A DNA stretch of 64,000 nucleotides from Bacteroidota bacterium. GTDB taxonomy: Bacteria > Bacteroidota > Bacteroidia > Bacteroidales > Tannerellaceae. The position numbers were made by a program, and so were the translations under genes. Below the pieces are notes generated by a model. It did not search any database. It worked only from the letters and a program-made list of their open reading frames with translations, and was not told the origin of the DNA. Shown here piece after piece: positions 35,587 to 44,783 of this stretch; position 1 is the first letter of the stretch, and each line of letters opens with the position of its first letter. The stretch is from NCBI GenBank assembly GCA_023429375.1, contig JAEYVY010000015.1, positions 56,332 to 120,331 of the forward strand, written 5' to 3'.

Positions 35587-37809
35587 ATGAACACGACAGA
35601 GACATTTTTCACTCCTGAGGAGAAAAATATCTTCTTCTCCGAATATAAAAAGTTATTACGTAACTTATATTCATCTCTTGAACGGGAAGACATCCGTAAG
35701 ATGCGACTCCTGCTAGATAATATTGCTTCTTTAGATTGTTACGGCAGAGATCGGAACGGCATCAATGGGCTGGTAAGGAATATCAGCACAGCATTAATCG
35801 CCACATCGGAAATTGGACTCAAACGCACATCAATCCTGGCACTGCTCCTTTACCGACCTGTTTTAAAGGGCGTCATTTCACTAGAAACTGTCGAAAGTAC
35901 GTTTGATTCAGATATTACGCTGATAATAAGTCGTCTATTGAAGACGTCTGATCTTTACGCAAAGAATACGGCTATCAATTCGGAAAACTATCACCGACTG
36001 CTGTTCTCGTTTGCTGAAGATGTGCGTGTGATCTTGATTATGATTGCCGACCGCCTTTGCATGATGCGAATGGGTAAATTGTTGAAGGAAGAGTCCGACC
36101 GCAAACGATTGGCCATGGAAGCTTCTTACCTGTATGCACCCTTAGCGCACCGTTTAGGACTATATACTATCAAAAGCGAGCTGGAGGATTTGTCCCTCAA
36201 ATACATGGACAATAAACAATACCTTTTCATCAAGCAAAAACTGAATGAAACCAAACGTTCGCGCGATGCTTATATCAAAGAATTTATTGATCCTGTTCGC
36301 CAAAAACTGGAACAAGCGGGGTTAAATTTCGATATTAAAGGGCGTACAAAGTCAATCCACTCCATCAATAACAAGCTGAAAAAGCAACAAGTGGAGTTTG
36401 AAGATATTTATGACCTCTTTGCCATCCGTATTGTCATCGATACGCCATTGGAAAAAGAACGTTCGGATTGCTGGCAAGCCTATTCTATCATCACAGACAT
36501 GTATCAGCCGAATCCAAATCGTATGAAGGACTGGATTTCCATCCCAAAATCGAATGGTTATGAAAGTCTGCATATCACAGTTCTAGGCCCTCAAAACAGA
36601 TGGGTTGAAGTACAGATACGTACCGTACGAATGGACGAGATTGCCGAACGTGGATTGGCAGCCCACTGGAAATACAAGGGAGTGAAGGAGGAAAACGGAC
36701 TTGATGAATTCCTGACCAATGTACGAGCTGCGTTAGAGGCCAACAGCAACGATCCGATGGACCTGATGAAAGAGTTCAAAATGGACCTGTACAAAGACGA
36801 GATTTACGTCTTTACGCCTACCGGCGAACTCATCAAATTGCCTAAAGGAGCTACCGTACTCGACTTTGCGTTCACCATACACTCCAAAATAGGGGGTCGC
36901 TGCGTATCGGCTAAAGTAAATGAACGGAACGTGTCCATCAAGCATGTCCTCAACACCGGAGATACGGTCAAAGTAATCACTTCTCCTACGCAATCACCCA
37001 AGCGAGACTGGTTGAACTTTGTCACGACGGCCAAAGCTCGTGCCCGGATTAAGCAGGCATTGCGCGAAGAAGCATCTAAAATGGTAGATTTTGCCAAGGA
37101 GATGCTGCAACGTCGATTCAAGAACAGAAAAATTGATTTGGACGAACCTGTCTTGATGCGCTATATCAAGAAAAAAGGATATAAGACGGTTACCGATTTC
37201 TATCTTGATATTTCCGAAGAACGGTTAGACCTGAATCAGATTATTGACCAGTACATTGAACTAGACAAAAAAGAGAAGGAAGCGTTAGAGCATACTGAAA
37301 CGCGTAGTGCCGAAGACTATATCGCAACAACGGAGGTAGAAGAAAAATCCTCTCAGCAGGACGTATTGGTATTGGATCACAACCTGCGTGGCATTGAATA
37401 TAAGCTGGCAAAATGTTGTAACCCGATATATGGCGACGATGTATTTGGATTTGTGTCAACACAAGGTATTAAGGTTCACCGTACAAACTGTCCGAATGCG
37501 CAGGAGCTATTCAGTCGTTTTGGATACCGCATCATTCGTGCGCGCTGGAGTGGCAAGGGAGATAGTGGCTATGTCGTGACACTACGTGTTACCGGCAGGG
37601 ACGATATCACTATCGTAACTAACATTACTTCTGTCATCAGCAAGGAGAGCGGAGTTACCTTACGTTCATTGAATATCGATTCGGTGGATGGAATATTCCA
37701 AGGCAACTTCTCTGTTATGGTTCGAGATACGTCCTCACTAAATATATTAACAAAGAAAATCAGTGCGGTTAAAGGGGTAAAAGCAGTTGAACGCTTGAAT
37801 ACGCTTTAA
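35587..37809 (+). CDS. (p)ppGpp synthetase, RelA/SpoT family, hydrolase domain degenerate
   Basis: This is a long RSH alarmone enzyme of 740 residues from the ATG at 35587. Domain order is a degenerate HD hydrolase (about 55-185), synthetase (about 235-350, GRTKSIHSINNKLKKQ and EDIYDLFAIRIV, then SIPKSNGYESLHITVLG), TGS (about 395-455, IYVFTPTGELIKLPKGATVL), a conserved-Cys region with KLAKCCNPIYGDDVFGF, and C-terminal ACT (about 660-740). In the HD domain the usual LLLHDVVED reads LLLYRPVLK (Tyr89-Arg90 for His-Asp) and ADRLHNMR reads ADRLCMMR. Hydrolysis is therefore unlikely while synthesis looks intact, so the protein is functionally RelA-like. A separate SpoT-type hydrolase should exist elsewhere. 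Confidence 0.93.
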   Translation: MNTTETFFTPEEKNIFFSEYKKLLRNLYSSLEREDIRKMRLLLDNIASLDCYGRDRNGINGLVRNISTALIATSEIGLKRTSILALLLYRPVLKGVISLETVESTFDSDITLIISRLLKTSDLYAKNTAINSENYHRLLFSFAEDVRVILIMIADRLCMMRMGKLLKEESDRKRLAMEASYLYAPLAHRLGLYTIKSELEDLSLKYMDNKQYLFIKQKLNETKRSRDAYIKEFIDPVRQKLEQAGLNFDIKGRTKSIHSINNKLKKQQVEFEDIYDLFAIRIVIDTPLEKERSDCWQAYSIITDMYQPNPNRMKDWISIPKSNGYESLHITVLGPQNRWVEVQIRTVRMDEIAERGLAAHWKYKGVKEENGLDEFLTNVRAALEANSNDPMDLMKEFKMDLYKDEIYVFTPTGELIKLPKGATVLDFAFTIHSKIGGRCVSAKVNERNVSIKHVLNTGDTVKVITSPTQSPKRDWLNFVTTAKARARIKQALREEASKMVDFAKEMLQRRFKNRKIDLDEPVLMRYIKKKGYKTVTDFYLDISEERLDLNQIIDQYIELDKKEKEALEHTETRSAEDYIATTEVEEKSSQQDVLVLDHNLRGIEYKLAKCCNPIYGDDVFGFVSTQGIKVHRTNCPNAQELFSRFGYRIIRARWSGKGDSGYVVTLRVTGRDDITIVTNITSVISKESGVTLRSLNIDSVDGIFQGNFSVMVRDTSSLNILTKKISAVKGVKAVERLNTL

Positions 37810-37823
37810 ATAAGAAAGGAAGG

Positions 37824-37848
37824 ATAAGGTGCCACTCAAGCACCTTAT
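37824..37848. terminator. Stem-loop between convergent relA-type and nucleotidyltransferase genes
   Basis: ATAAGGTGC and GCACCTTAT form a perfect 9-bp stem around a 7-nt loop. A T-rich tail (CCGTATTTTATTT) follows on the plus strand. Confidence 0.7.
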
Positions 37849-37856
37849 TCCGTATT

Positions 37857-39287
37857 TTATTTAACGGGCACTAAACCCATTTCATTGGCTTTCTGCAGCA
37901 TGAACGCACGAGCCGCCTCATACTCATTGGGTATTACCCCATCTAATATTGCCTCTTTGATTGCCTCTTTGAGTTCTCCTACCGGGCGTGAAGGCGTAAG
38001 ACCGAACGTTTCCATAATCTCTTCGCCGGACACTGGTGGCTGAAAGTTTCTAATACGGTCTTTTTCTTCAATCTCAGCGAGTTTACCTCTAACAATCTTA
38101 AAGTTGTTTAGGAAACGACGTACTTTTTCAGGATTCTTGCTGGTAATATCCGCCTCGCAAAGCAACATCAACTGATCGATATCATCACCGGCGTCAAACA
38201 ACAGGCGACGAACGGCAGAATCTGTCACCTCATCATCGGCCAAAGCAATTGGACGCATGTGGAGTAAAACCATCTTTTGAACAAACTTCATCTTTTCATT
38301 CATTGGCAGCTTCATACGCTTGAAGATGGTAGAAACCATTTTTTCGCCAATGTAATTGTGATTATGAAAAGTCCATCCTTGTTTGTTATCCCAACGTTTC
38401 GTGACCGGCTTGGCTATATCATGCAATAGAGCAGCCCACCTCAACCATAAATTATCAGATGTTTTTGCCAGACGGTCCAACACCATCAGCGTATGCGAAA
38501 AATTATCTTTATGCCCGATTCCCTCTTTTGTCTCCGCTCCTTTAAGAGCTACAAGTTCAGGGAATATAATTGGCAGCAAGCCGCATTTATCTAACAGTTC
38601 AAAACCAATCGATGGCTTAGGCGAAAGAATAATTTTATTTAATTCTTCGACGATTCGTTCGCCTGAGATGATGTGAATCCGTTCTTTGTTACGTTCAATA
38701 GCATCAAATGTTTCCGGCTCAAGATCAAAGCCCAATTGCGTTGCAAACCGAATACCACGCATCATGCGAAGCGGGTCATCGCTAAAAGTAATATCCGGAT
38801 CAAGCGGGGTGCGAATTATACGGTCTTCCATGTCATAAAGACCATCAAAAGGATCGACCAACTCTCCGTAACGGTCTTTATTCAAACAAATGGCCAAAGC
38901 ATTAATGGTAAAATCTCTTCGGTTTTGATCATCTTCTAACGTACCGTCTTCTACAACTGGTTTCCGACTATCGTGCGTGTACGATTCTTTGCGGGCACCA
39001 ACAAATTCGAGTTCGAAATCTTTTGTCTTGATTAATGCTGTACCGAAGTTTTTAAATACAGACAAGGATACCTTTCGTCCTATTTTCTTAGCAACTACTT
39101 CGGCTAAAGCAATACCACTTCCAACTGTTACGATATCAATATCTTTAGAGGGACGATGCAAAAATATATCCCTTACATAACCTCCAACAACATAAGCCTC
39201 TACACCTAATTCATCAGCTGCTTCCGAAACTAAACGAAACGGTTTAGCTGATATATATCGTATTAATTCCTCTTTCGTAAAATACAT
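37857..39287 (-). CDS. CCA tRNA nucleotidyltransferase / poly(A) polymerase family with HD domain
   Basis: It most likely adds or repairs the 3' CCA end of tRNAs, needed here because the tRNA-Met gene in this window does not encode CCA. The 476-residue class II nucleotidyltransferase head shows AYVVGGYVRDIFLHRPSKDI near residue 30 with the catalytic DID, then RRDFTINALAI near 122, and a RNA-binding RIVEELNKIILSPKPSIGF near 218. A C-terminal HD domain has NLWLRWAALLHDIAKP near 278. A poly(A)-polymerase role cannot be excluded by sequence. Confidence 0.9.
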   Translation of the reverse strand: MYFTKEELIRYISAKPFRLVSEAADELGVEAYVVGGYVRDIFLHRPSKDIDIVTVGSGIALAEVVAKKIGRKVSLSVFKNFGTALIKTKDFELEFVGARKESYTHDSRKPVVEDGTLEDDQNRRDFTINALAICLNKDRYGELVDPFDGLYDMEDRIIRTPLDPDITFSDDPLRMMRGIRFATQLGFDLEPETFDAIERNKERIHIISGERIVEELNKIILSPKPSIGFELLDKCGLLPIIFPELVALKGAETKEGIGHKDNFSHTLMVLDRLAKTSDNLWLRWAALLHDIAKPVTKRWDNKQGWTFHNHNYIGEKMVSTIFKRMKLPMNEKMKFVQKMVLLHMRPIALADDEVTDSAVRRLLFDAGDDIDQLMLLCEADITSKNPEKVRRFLNNFKIVRGKLAEIEEKDRIRNFQPPVSGEEIMETFGLTPSRPVGELKEAIKEAILDGVIPNEYEAARAFMLQKANEMGLVPVK

Positions 39288-39313
39288 TCGTCCTATCGGT
39301 CTTTATAAGGATG

Positions 39314-39321
39314 CAAAGATA
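39314..39321 (-). promoter_or_regulatory. -7 promoter box of the CCA nucleotidyltransferase gene
   Basis: On the minus strand this reads TATCTTTG, a perfect TAnnTTTG box, 26 bp before the start codon. Confidence 0.6.
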
Positions 39322-39342
39322 AATAAAATCTGGCAAGCATAC

Positions 39343-39885
39343 TTATGCAAGACGCGCAGGATCTGCACAAATCATTTCCATAGCCTTTCGAATCGAGGTC
39401 AACCCAAAAGCTTGAGGATCGAGTTTTTCAAAAGGAACAACAACAATTTCTGAGGCATCATCACCGGCAAGAGCCTTATCAAATGAATCTACCTCACATA
39501 GAAAAATCATATCTACGGTGTGAACTTCAAAGCCTGAATACGGGTAAATATTCGGTAAAGAAAACAAATAACGCAAAGATTTTATGGTCAGACCTGTTTC
39601 TTCTTTCACTTCCCGGCGAGCAGAATCTTCAGCCGTTTCATACATATCTGTGAATCCTCCTGGCAAATCAAGTGTGCCTTTAGCCGGTTCCTTTCCGCGT
39701 CTTACGGTCAAGATATTACCCTCCTTATCTTTTATTACACAAGCGACTGCTGCCGAAGGATTGAAGTAATAGACAAACTTACAAGCCTCACATTTTTTCG
39801 CTTTTTCGTTGGCTTCTACAAATTGGTTAGATCCACAACGTGGACAATACGTAAATTGAGACAAAGGATGTTTTGATTGTTTCAT
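39343..39885 (-). CDS. Nudix hydrolase with N-terminal zinc ribbon
   Basis: This 180-residue protein begins with a zinc ribbon (YCPRCGSNQF ... CEACKFVYY, four Cys between residues 14 and 36) followed by a Nudix domain. The Nudix box is intact: GGFTDMYETAEDSARREVK followed by EETGL near residue 77. The layout resembles NudC-like NADH pyrophosphatases without their N-terminal domain, and ADP-ribose or NUDIX-type nucleotide substrates are possible. It is a cytoplasmic protein. Substrate is not readable from the sequence. Confidence 0.9.
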   Translation of the reverse strand: MKQSKHPLSQFTYCPRCGSNQFVEANEKAKKCEACKFVYYFNPSAAVACVIKDKEGNILTVRRGKEPAKGTLDLPGGFTDMYETAEDSARREVKEETGLTIKSLRYLFSLPNIYPYSGFEVHTVDMIFLCEVDSFDKALAGDDASEIVVVPFEKLDPQAFGLTSIRKAMEMICADPARLA

Positions 39886-39914
39886 GCTTACCGTTTGTTT
39901 ATTAATACGATGTT

Positions 39915-39952
39915 AATCGGAAAGCTGCAACTAATCTTGCAGCTTTCCGATT
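39915..39952 (-). terminator. Stem-loop after the sialoglycan operon
   Basis: AATCGGAAAGCTGCA and TGCAGCTTTCCGATT form a perfect 15-bp stem with an 8-nt loop, 4 bp beyond the last gene of the sialidase operon. The minus-strand tail lacks a good T run. Confidence 0.7.
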
Positions 39953-39955
39953 TGT

Positions 39956-42025
39956 TTAGTTTATATCTTGTCCGGCTCTGAAAGTCGATGCCGGCAGATT
40001 ACGGTTATTCACCAGATTGGCTCGTGTAAAAGGCGTCCACGCGTAACGAACGTATTTGGGATTCTTTACTTCGTCGGACCATACCTTCAGCTTGCCATCT
40101 TGAGGCTCGGCTTGTGCTGGATGGTATAACCCATCTACTTCAGCTACTTCAAACCCGATAATTTCATCCGCCCCATCCGCTTTCAAGCCATCACCGTATT
40201 CGAATTCAACTAAGGCGCTTCCATTCTTAAATTCAACGGAACGGAATAATGGTCCTGAAGGGATAATATGTGTTTTGTTATAATGCTTGTTCAAACACCA
40301 AAAGGCCAATCTTTCACCTACGTCCTTTTTATGTCGAGGATGCACATCCAACGAGTCTCCACGGTCGCTCGACACAGCCATATACGTATTCTGCACTGTA
40401 TCCATCAGCTTTCGTTGCGCATCCCTGAACCAAGTCCACGTAGGACGGAACAAACTGGACAACTGCACGAAATAAAAAGGCATTTCGGGATTTTCCCAAT
40501 GCTTACGCCAACTCTTTACGAAGATAGGGAATAGTTTCTCGTATACCTCAATATTATGCGCATTGGATTCTCCTTGATACCAGATCACACCATTTATCGG
40601 ATAGTTTGCCAACGGTATAATTCCCGATTCGAACAGGTAACAGGGTTCATAAGGATGTCGCTGATTCTTATTGTCAGTCTCTCCCAAGTTCAATTTAGCT
40701 CTTGTCCTCGCCCAATCTTGAATCAGATCATTTTCTGTCCAATTATTCAGGATTTCCGGGAAATCGTATTGCAGGGTTCTTCTGTCAATCCATGATTCAA
40801 GCGTAGAGCCACCTACCGAGTTTTGGATGATACCAATAGGCACCTGCAAACTATCGGCAAGCATTCTGGCAAAATAATAGGCAACAGCCGAGACCGATCC
40901 ATCCAAATTGGGTGTCCATCCCTCATGTATGTAATATTCTTGACGGTTCAAGGAGTCTAACACCTGTTTATCCCACTTCACAGGAAAGGGCTCCCAGCGG
41001 GGTAACATCGAAAAGAAACGAATGTTTGGATGGTTCAAATTGTCTTTAACCTTATCATAATCGACATCCTGATTGATAGAAAAGGCCATATTAGACTGTC
41101 CCGAACACAACCATACCTCGCCGGCCTGTACGTTCTTATAGGTCAACACCCGATTAGGAGAGCTGATCTTCAGAACATAATCCTGTCCCTCCTTTAAAGG
41201 ATTCAGGGTTACCTGCCATTTTCCTCCGGCAGAAGTAACCGTTTGCTGCTTTTGCCCTCCAATTTCAACCGTTATCTTTTCAAAAGCATCAGCTTCACCC
41301 TGAATTTTCAGTTTAGTATTTCGCTGCAGCACCATATTATCTCCATAGATAATCGGCATCTGCAGGCCACCGTATTTCCCTGTCAAACCAGCATAAACCG
41401 TTTGAGCTAAAATCTGTGCCCCTTCCACATTCGGATGCAGTGCATCGGGGAGTAAATCAGGACGGTTAAACAACGGACTTTCCAAATCGATAAGATCTGT
41501 GTTTGCATAGGAAGCAATCCTTTCAATCTGATCTTGAATCATGGCATACCAATCTCTTGTACCCGAAATAAACCGTCCATGTTCGTGAGTGATAGGCGAC
41601 ATTCGGCAAAGATAGATCTTGGCTTTCGGGTTTACCCCTCTGAATGATTCTATCAGATTGAGATAGTCACGAAAAAACTCATCCCTGTAGTTTGGCCAGT
41701 TTCGCGGATCGGTATCGTTTAGTCCCAAAGCGATTACAACAATATCAGGAGCATAGGCCAATGCTTCCTTATATTCATCCTGCTCGACATATGGTCGATG
41801 CCCTTTCGATAAAAGTGTTGCCCCACTTTTCCCAAAGTTTTTCACTTCGTATTTATCTCCAAGAAGCATGCTCAACCGAGCAGGATAGCTATTCTGTTCC
41901 CGGTCTGGGAGCGTGGCACCATAGGTGACGCTATTTCCCACACAGGCTACCTTTATTTTCGCCTCCTTCCCAAATAGGAAAAAAGGGAAAAGCAGCAGGA
42001 ACAATAACAAGCTCTGTTTTTTCAT
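39956..42025 (-). CDS. Sialate O-acetylesterase with two SGNH domains
   Basis: It probably removes O-acetyl groups from host sialic acids so that sialidase can act. The 689-residue protein has a signal peptide (residues 1-19). It carries two catalytic units: an SGNH/GDSL domain (about 22-220) with VGNSVTYGATL, ALGLNDTDPRNW and the Asp-His pair in DALHPNVEGAQ; and a SASA-type esterase (about 225-640) with CSGQSNMAF, WYQGESNAH and DVHPRHKKD. The two-domain form resembles NanS/EstS-type esterases of Tannerella and Bacteroides, by recollection. It is last in the operon, 13 bp after the single-domain SGNH gene. Confidence 0.9.
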   Translation of the reverse strand: MKKQSLLLFLLLFPFFLFGKEAKIKVACVGNSVTYGATLPDREQNSYPARLSMLLGDKYEVKNFGKSGATLLSKGHRPYVEQDEYKEALAYAPDIVVIALGLNDTDPRNWPNYRDEFFRDYLNLIESFRGVNPKAKIYLCRMSPITHEHGRFISGTRDWYAMIQDQIERIASYANTDLIDLESPLFNRPDLLPDALHPNVEGAQILAQTVYAGLTGKYGGLQMPIIYGDNMVLQRNTKLKIQGEADAFEKITVEIGGQKQQTVTSAGGKWQVTLNPLKEGQDYVLKISSPNRVLTYKNVQAGEVWLCSGQSNMAFSINQDVDYDKVKDNLNHPNIRFFSMLPRWEPFPVKWDKQVLDSLNRQEYYIHEGWTPNLDGSVSAVAYYFARMLADSLQVPIGIIQNSVGGSTLESWIDRRTLQYDFPEILNNWTENDLIQDWARTRAKLNLGETDNKNQRHPYEPCYLFESGIIPLANYPINGVIWYQGESNAHNIEVYEKLFPIFVKSWRKHWENPEMPFYFVQLSSLFRPTWTWFRDAQRKLMDTVQNTYMAVSSDRGDSLDVHPRHKKDVGERLAFWCLNKHYNKTHIIPSGPLFRSVEFKNGSALVEFEYGDGLKADGADEIIGFEVAEVDGLYHPAQAEPQDGKLKVWSDEVKNPKYVRYAWTPFTRANLVNNRNLPASTFRAGQDIN

Positions 42026-42038
42026 TCCCTTCGTTTGC

Positions 42039-42704
42039 TTATTCGTTTACATAAGGGGTAATAATTTCCACCCATTTCAGATAGCCCGAACCCATCAGGT
42101 GTAAGCCATCATTGGAGTATTCCGGGTTCATTCTGCCTGGCTCATCACCAATGAATGGTGTATAAATATCAACGTAGGTTACATTCGTTTTCTTTGCTAC
42201 AGCCTGTAAACCTTCATTTATTTTTGCCACTTCCATCCAGCGAGACGTGTGGTCTTTATACATACCGTAGCATTCATTAACCGGCAATATACTCTGCAGA
42301 TACAGTTTTGTTGTCGGTGATTCAGTCTTGATTCGATCTATAATCTTGGAAATTCTATACACAATCGTATCGTTAGGTATTCCTTTTGCCAAATCATTTA
42401 TCCCAATCAAAAGAAATACTTTGGCAGGCTTACCATTTACAATTGGAGTTAATCTATCGTAAACGGCTTGCGTGACATCGGCACTTATCCCTCTGTTTTT
42501 AACTGCTTTATTATTCAATAATTCAGTCCATTCGCCTCCATCTGTAATGCTGTTGCCCAAAAAGATAATATCATCCGGTGAGGTCGGTAATACCTCAAAA
42601 AGTGAGGCACGTTGGTAATGGTAAGCTGAGTATTTTTGTTGCTGTGCGATGATAGGCAGTGTTGACATCACGCACAATACGGTAATAAGAAATTTGTTTT
42701 TCAT
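42039..42704 (-). CDS. Secreted SGNH/GDSL hydrolase
   Basis: This 221-residue protein has a signal peptide (about residues 1-20, ending IIAQQQ). The SGNH blocks are present: FLGNSITDGGEWTE near residue 48 with the Ser nucleophile, LIGINDLAKG near 100, and NDGLHLMGSGY near 203 with the Asp-His pair. It is likely a carbohydrate deacetylase acting with the neighbouring esterase. It lies between the GH20 gene and the double-domain esterase in one operon. Confidence 0.9.
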   Translation of the reverse strand: MKNKFLITVLCVMSTLPIIAQQQKYSAYHYQRASLFEVLPTSPDDIIFLGNSITDGGEWTELLNNKAVKNRGISADVTQAVYDRLTPIVNGKPAKVFLLIGINDLAKGIPNDTIVYRISKIIDRIKTESPTTKLYLQSILPVNECYGMYKDHTSRWMEVAKINEGLQAVAKKTNVTYVDIYTPFIGDEPGRMNPEYSNDGLHLMGSGYLKWVEIITPYVNE

Positions 42705-42745
42705 ACGATTTTAAATCTATTGTATTAAATATTAATTAGCTACAT

Positions 42746-44776
42746 TCACCTTACTTTATCCGGAGAATAAATCAGCCCATCCACCTCTTTCTTTCCATCC
42801 GGGGTTACGAACACAAAGGTATACATCCATTTCACCAATCGCACTTCGGGCGTAGTAAAACTACCTACGGGTAGTTTCAAAAGTACCTTATTCCATCCTT
42901 TATTCAATCTTACCTGCAAGGGTGTACGAGCTTCAAAGTTTTCATTACCCAACGGAAGTTCATTGGTGTTTATCGTATGAGTTGCCGTCCAGAGGGGTGG
43001 ATTAATCTCTTGATCGTTCAGCCAAATACGGCTTTCTTTATAATCCCATTTCCCTTGTGGCGGAGGCAAGTCTCTTTCCGAACGGCTATAGTTTTGTGTA
43101 CATACCCAAAGACCGGTTGTCTGTGCTATGGGCGACCAAACCCAGGTCCACGCATAAGCCGTATGATTGGGTTGTGGATCTTTATAAAATGAAGGAACCG
43201 TATTTCCCCATACATGCCTTAAATAAATACCTGCACCGATTGCATCGGAAGAGCCATACCAATGCCCTTCATACAAACAGCTATCCATGAGATTATCCTC
43301 TATGGGGAATTTCTTAGTCAAGTCACCACCGTTGGGGAAAGGCTCTGAAATCCTCCACCTTACATTGGTTTGTTTTACGTAAGCAAACGGATAGCCCTGC
43401 AACGTATTTTCTTTGTGCCATAACATACGTTTTTCAAAATCGGCAAAGGCTTTGAACTCTTCACTTCCTTCGGGTGCTATCAAACTTCCGCGTGTATAGA
43501 AATACTCATCCTGCCCTCCCCGCCACGTACGTTCCGCCAGTGTAAGCACTACCGGATAGAATCCATTTTCCAAAATAATATTGCTTTCCGGTTCCACCTT
43601 CCGGTCGTTCCATACCGCAATAATGGCTCCTGCAAAATCGTGGTTCCCTTCTTTACGCCCGCCTACATTACTATAATATAGAGCCGCCAGATCGGCAAAC
43701 GCATCGAAGTGATTGATGTAATGCAATCGCGAATCAATAACAGGAATGCCTTCGTGCGGCTGACCTCTATAGCTCCACATCTGCAACATGTCGATCTCTC
43801 CTTTTTTATACTTCCAACCCGGATTCCACGAAATCACTTTCTTCCCTTTTGAACGGACATAAGCCACCATCTCGGGCACGAACTCAGGATTAGTAAAGTT
43901 CACCTCATCGGTACCAATATGCAGGTAAGGCAGCTCATCGAACACTTCACACACCTCATCCACCAGCAATTTCAAGATGGTCATCCCCTCTTTGCTTTGC
44001 ATGTCATGACGGAAAGTCCGAACAAAAGCCTCACTATGTCCGGGCATCTCAATTTCCGGAATAAGCAACACCTGATGTTGCTTACAAAATTGCATCAGTT
44101 CACGTGCGTCTTCATGCGTATAATATTTACCCGGAAGACGGGTCATGGCAGACGAATCATTCAACATGGGGAAGAGTTTACTTTCCAATCGCCAAGCCTG
44201 ATTTTCGGTCAGATGCCAATGAAATACATTTATCTTAAACCGGGAGAGCATCGCTATCTCCCTCTTCAACTCATCTAAAGAGATATATCCACGCCCCACA
44301 TCGTGCATAAAACCACGGATACAAAAGGCAGGCCAATCGACTATTCGGCAACCAGGGATTCGGCAATTCTTCCCATCAAACGATGATAATTGCCTAAGCG
44401 TCTGCACTCCCCAATACAGTCCCTTTTCGGTCACGGCCTCCACTGTGATTTGTTGCTGTGTTACAGTCAACCGATAGGCTTCATCCTGATTTACTGTCGC
44501 CTCTGCAATCGCATCAACCAGCTTGAAACGGATACTTTTCTTACTTTTGGAAGTTAGTCGTATGGAGTTGTCTGTTAACCAATCGTTCAACAGCGCTTCA
44601 TAATCTTGCTTACCAACGAAGTTTATCTCTTTAAGCGATATTGCGCCGTCGGTCCACTCCAGCTGTTGGGGCAATGGTAAAAGCGAAGGTTTTTCTGTGG
44701 CATGCAAACAGCCCAGCATGGAAAGGAATAAGCCTATCAATAAGCAACGTATAATTATGGTTCTTCGGTCAATCAT
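42746..44776 (-). CDS. Beta-N-acetylhexosaminidase, GH20
   Basis: It removes terminal GlcNAc/GalNAc residues that become exposed after desialylation. The 676-residue exported protein has a signal peptide (about 1-27). It has a GH20 N-terminal domain and a catalytic TIM barrel with RGFMHDVGRGYISLDELKRE near residue 155, NVFHWHLTENQAWRLESKLF near 180, and the catalytic Asp-Glu in YLHIGTDEVNF near 285. A C-terminal beta-sandwich region (about 480-676) may bind carbohydrate. It starts 7 bp after the sialidase gene, so they are cotranscribed. Confidence 0.94.
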   Translation of the reverse strand: MIDRRTIIIRCLLIGLFLSMLGCLHATEKPSLLPLPQQLEWTDGAISLKEINFVGKQDYEALLNDWLTDNSIRLTSKSKKSIRFKLVDAIAEATVNQDEAYRLTVTQQQITVEAVTEKGLYWGVQTLRQLSSFDGKNCRIPGCRIVDWPAFCIRGFMHDVGRGYISLDELKREIAMLSRFKINVFHWHLTENQAWRLESKLFPMLNDSSAMTRLPGKYYTHEDARELMQFCKQHQVLLIPEIEMPGHSEAFVRTFRHDMQSKEGMTILKLLVDEVCEVFDELPYLHIGTDEVNFTNPEFVPEMVAYVRSKGKKVISWNPGWKYKKGEIDMLQMWSYRGQPHEGIPVIDSRLHYINHFDAFADLAALYYSNVGGRKEGNHDFAGAIIAVWNDRKVEPESNIILENGFYPVVLTLAERTWRGGQDEYFYTRGSLIAPEGSEEFKAFADFEKRMLWHKENTLQGYPFAYVKQTNVRWRISEPFPNGGDLTKKFPIEDNLMDSCLYEGHWYGSSDAIGAGIYLRHVWGNTVPSFYKDPQPNHTAYAWTWVWSPIAQTTGLWVCTQNYSRSERDLPPPQGKWDYKESRIWLNDQEINPPLWTATHTINTNELPLGNENFEARTPLQVRLNKGWNKVLLKLPVGSFTTPEVRLVKWMYTFVFVTPDGKKEVDGLIYSPDKVR

Positions 44777-44783
44777 CTCCTTT

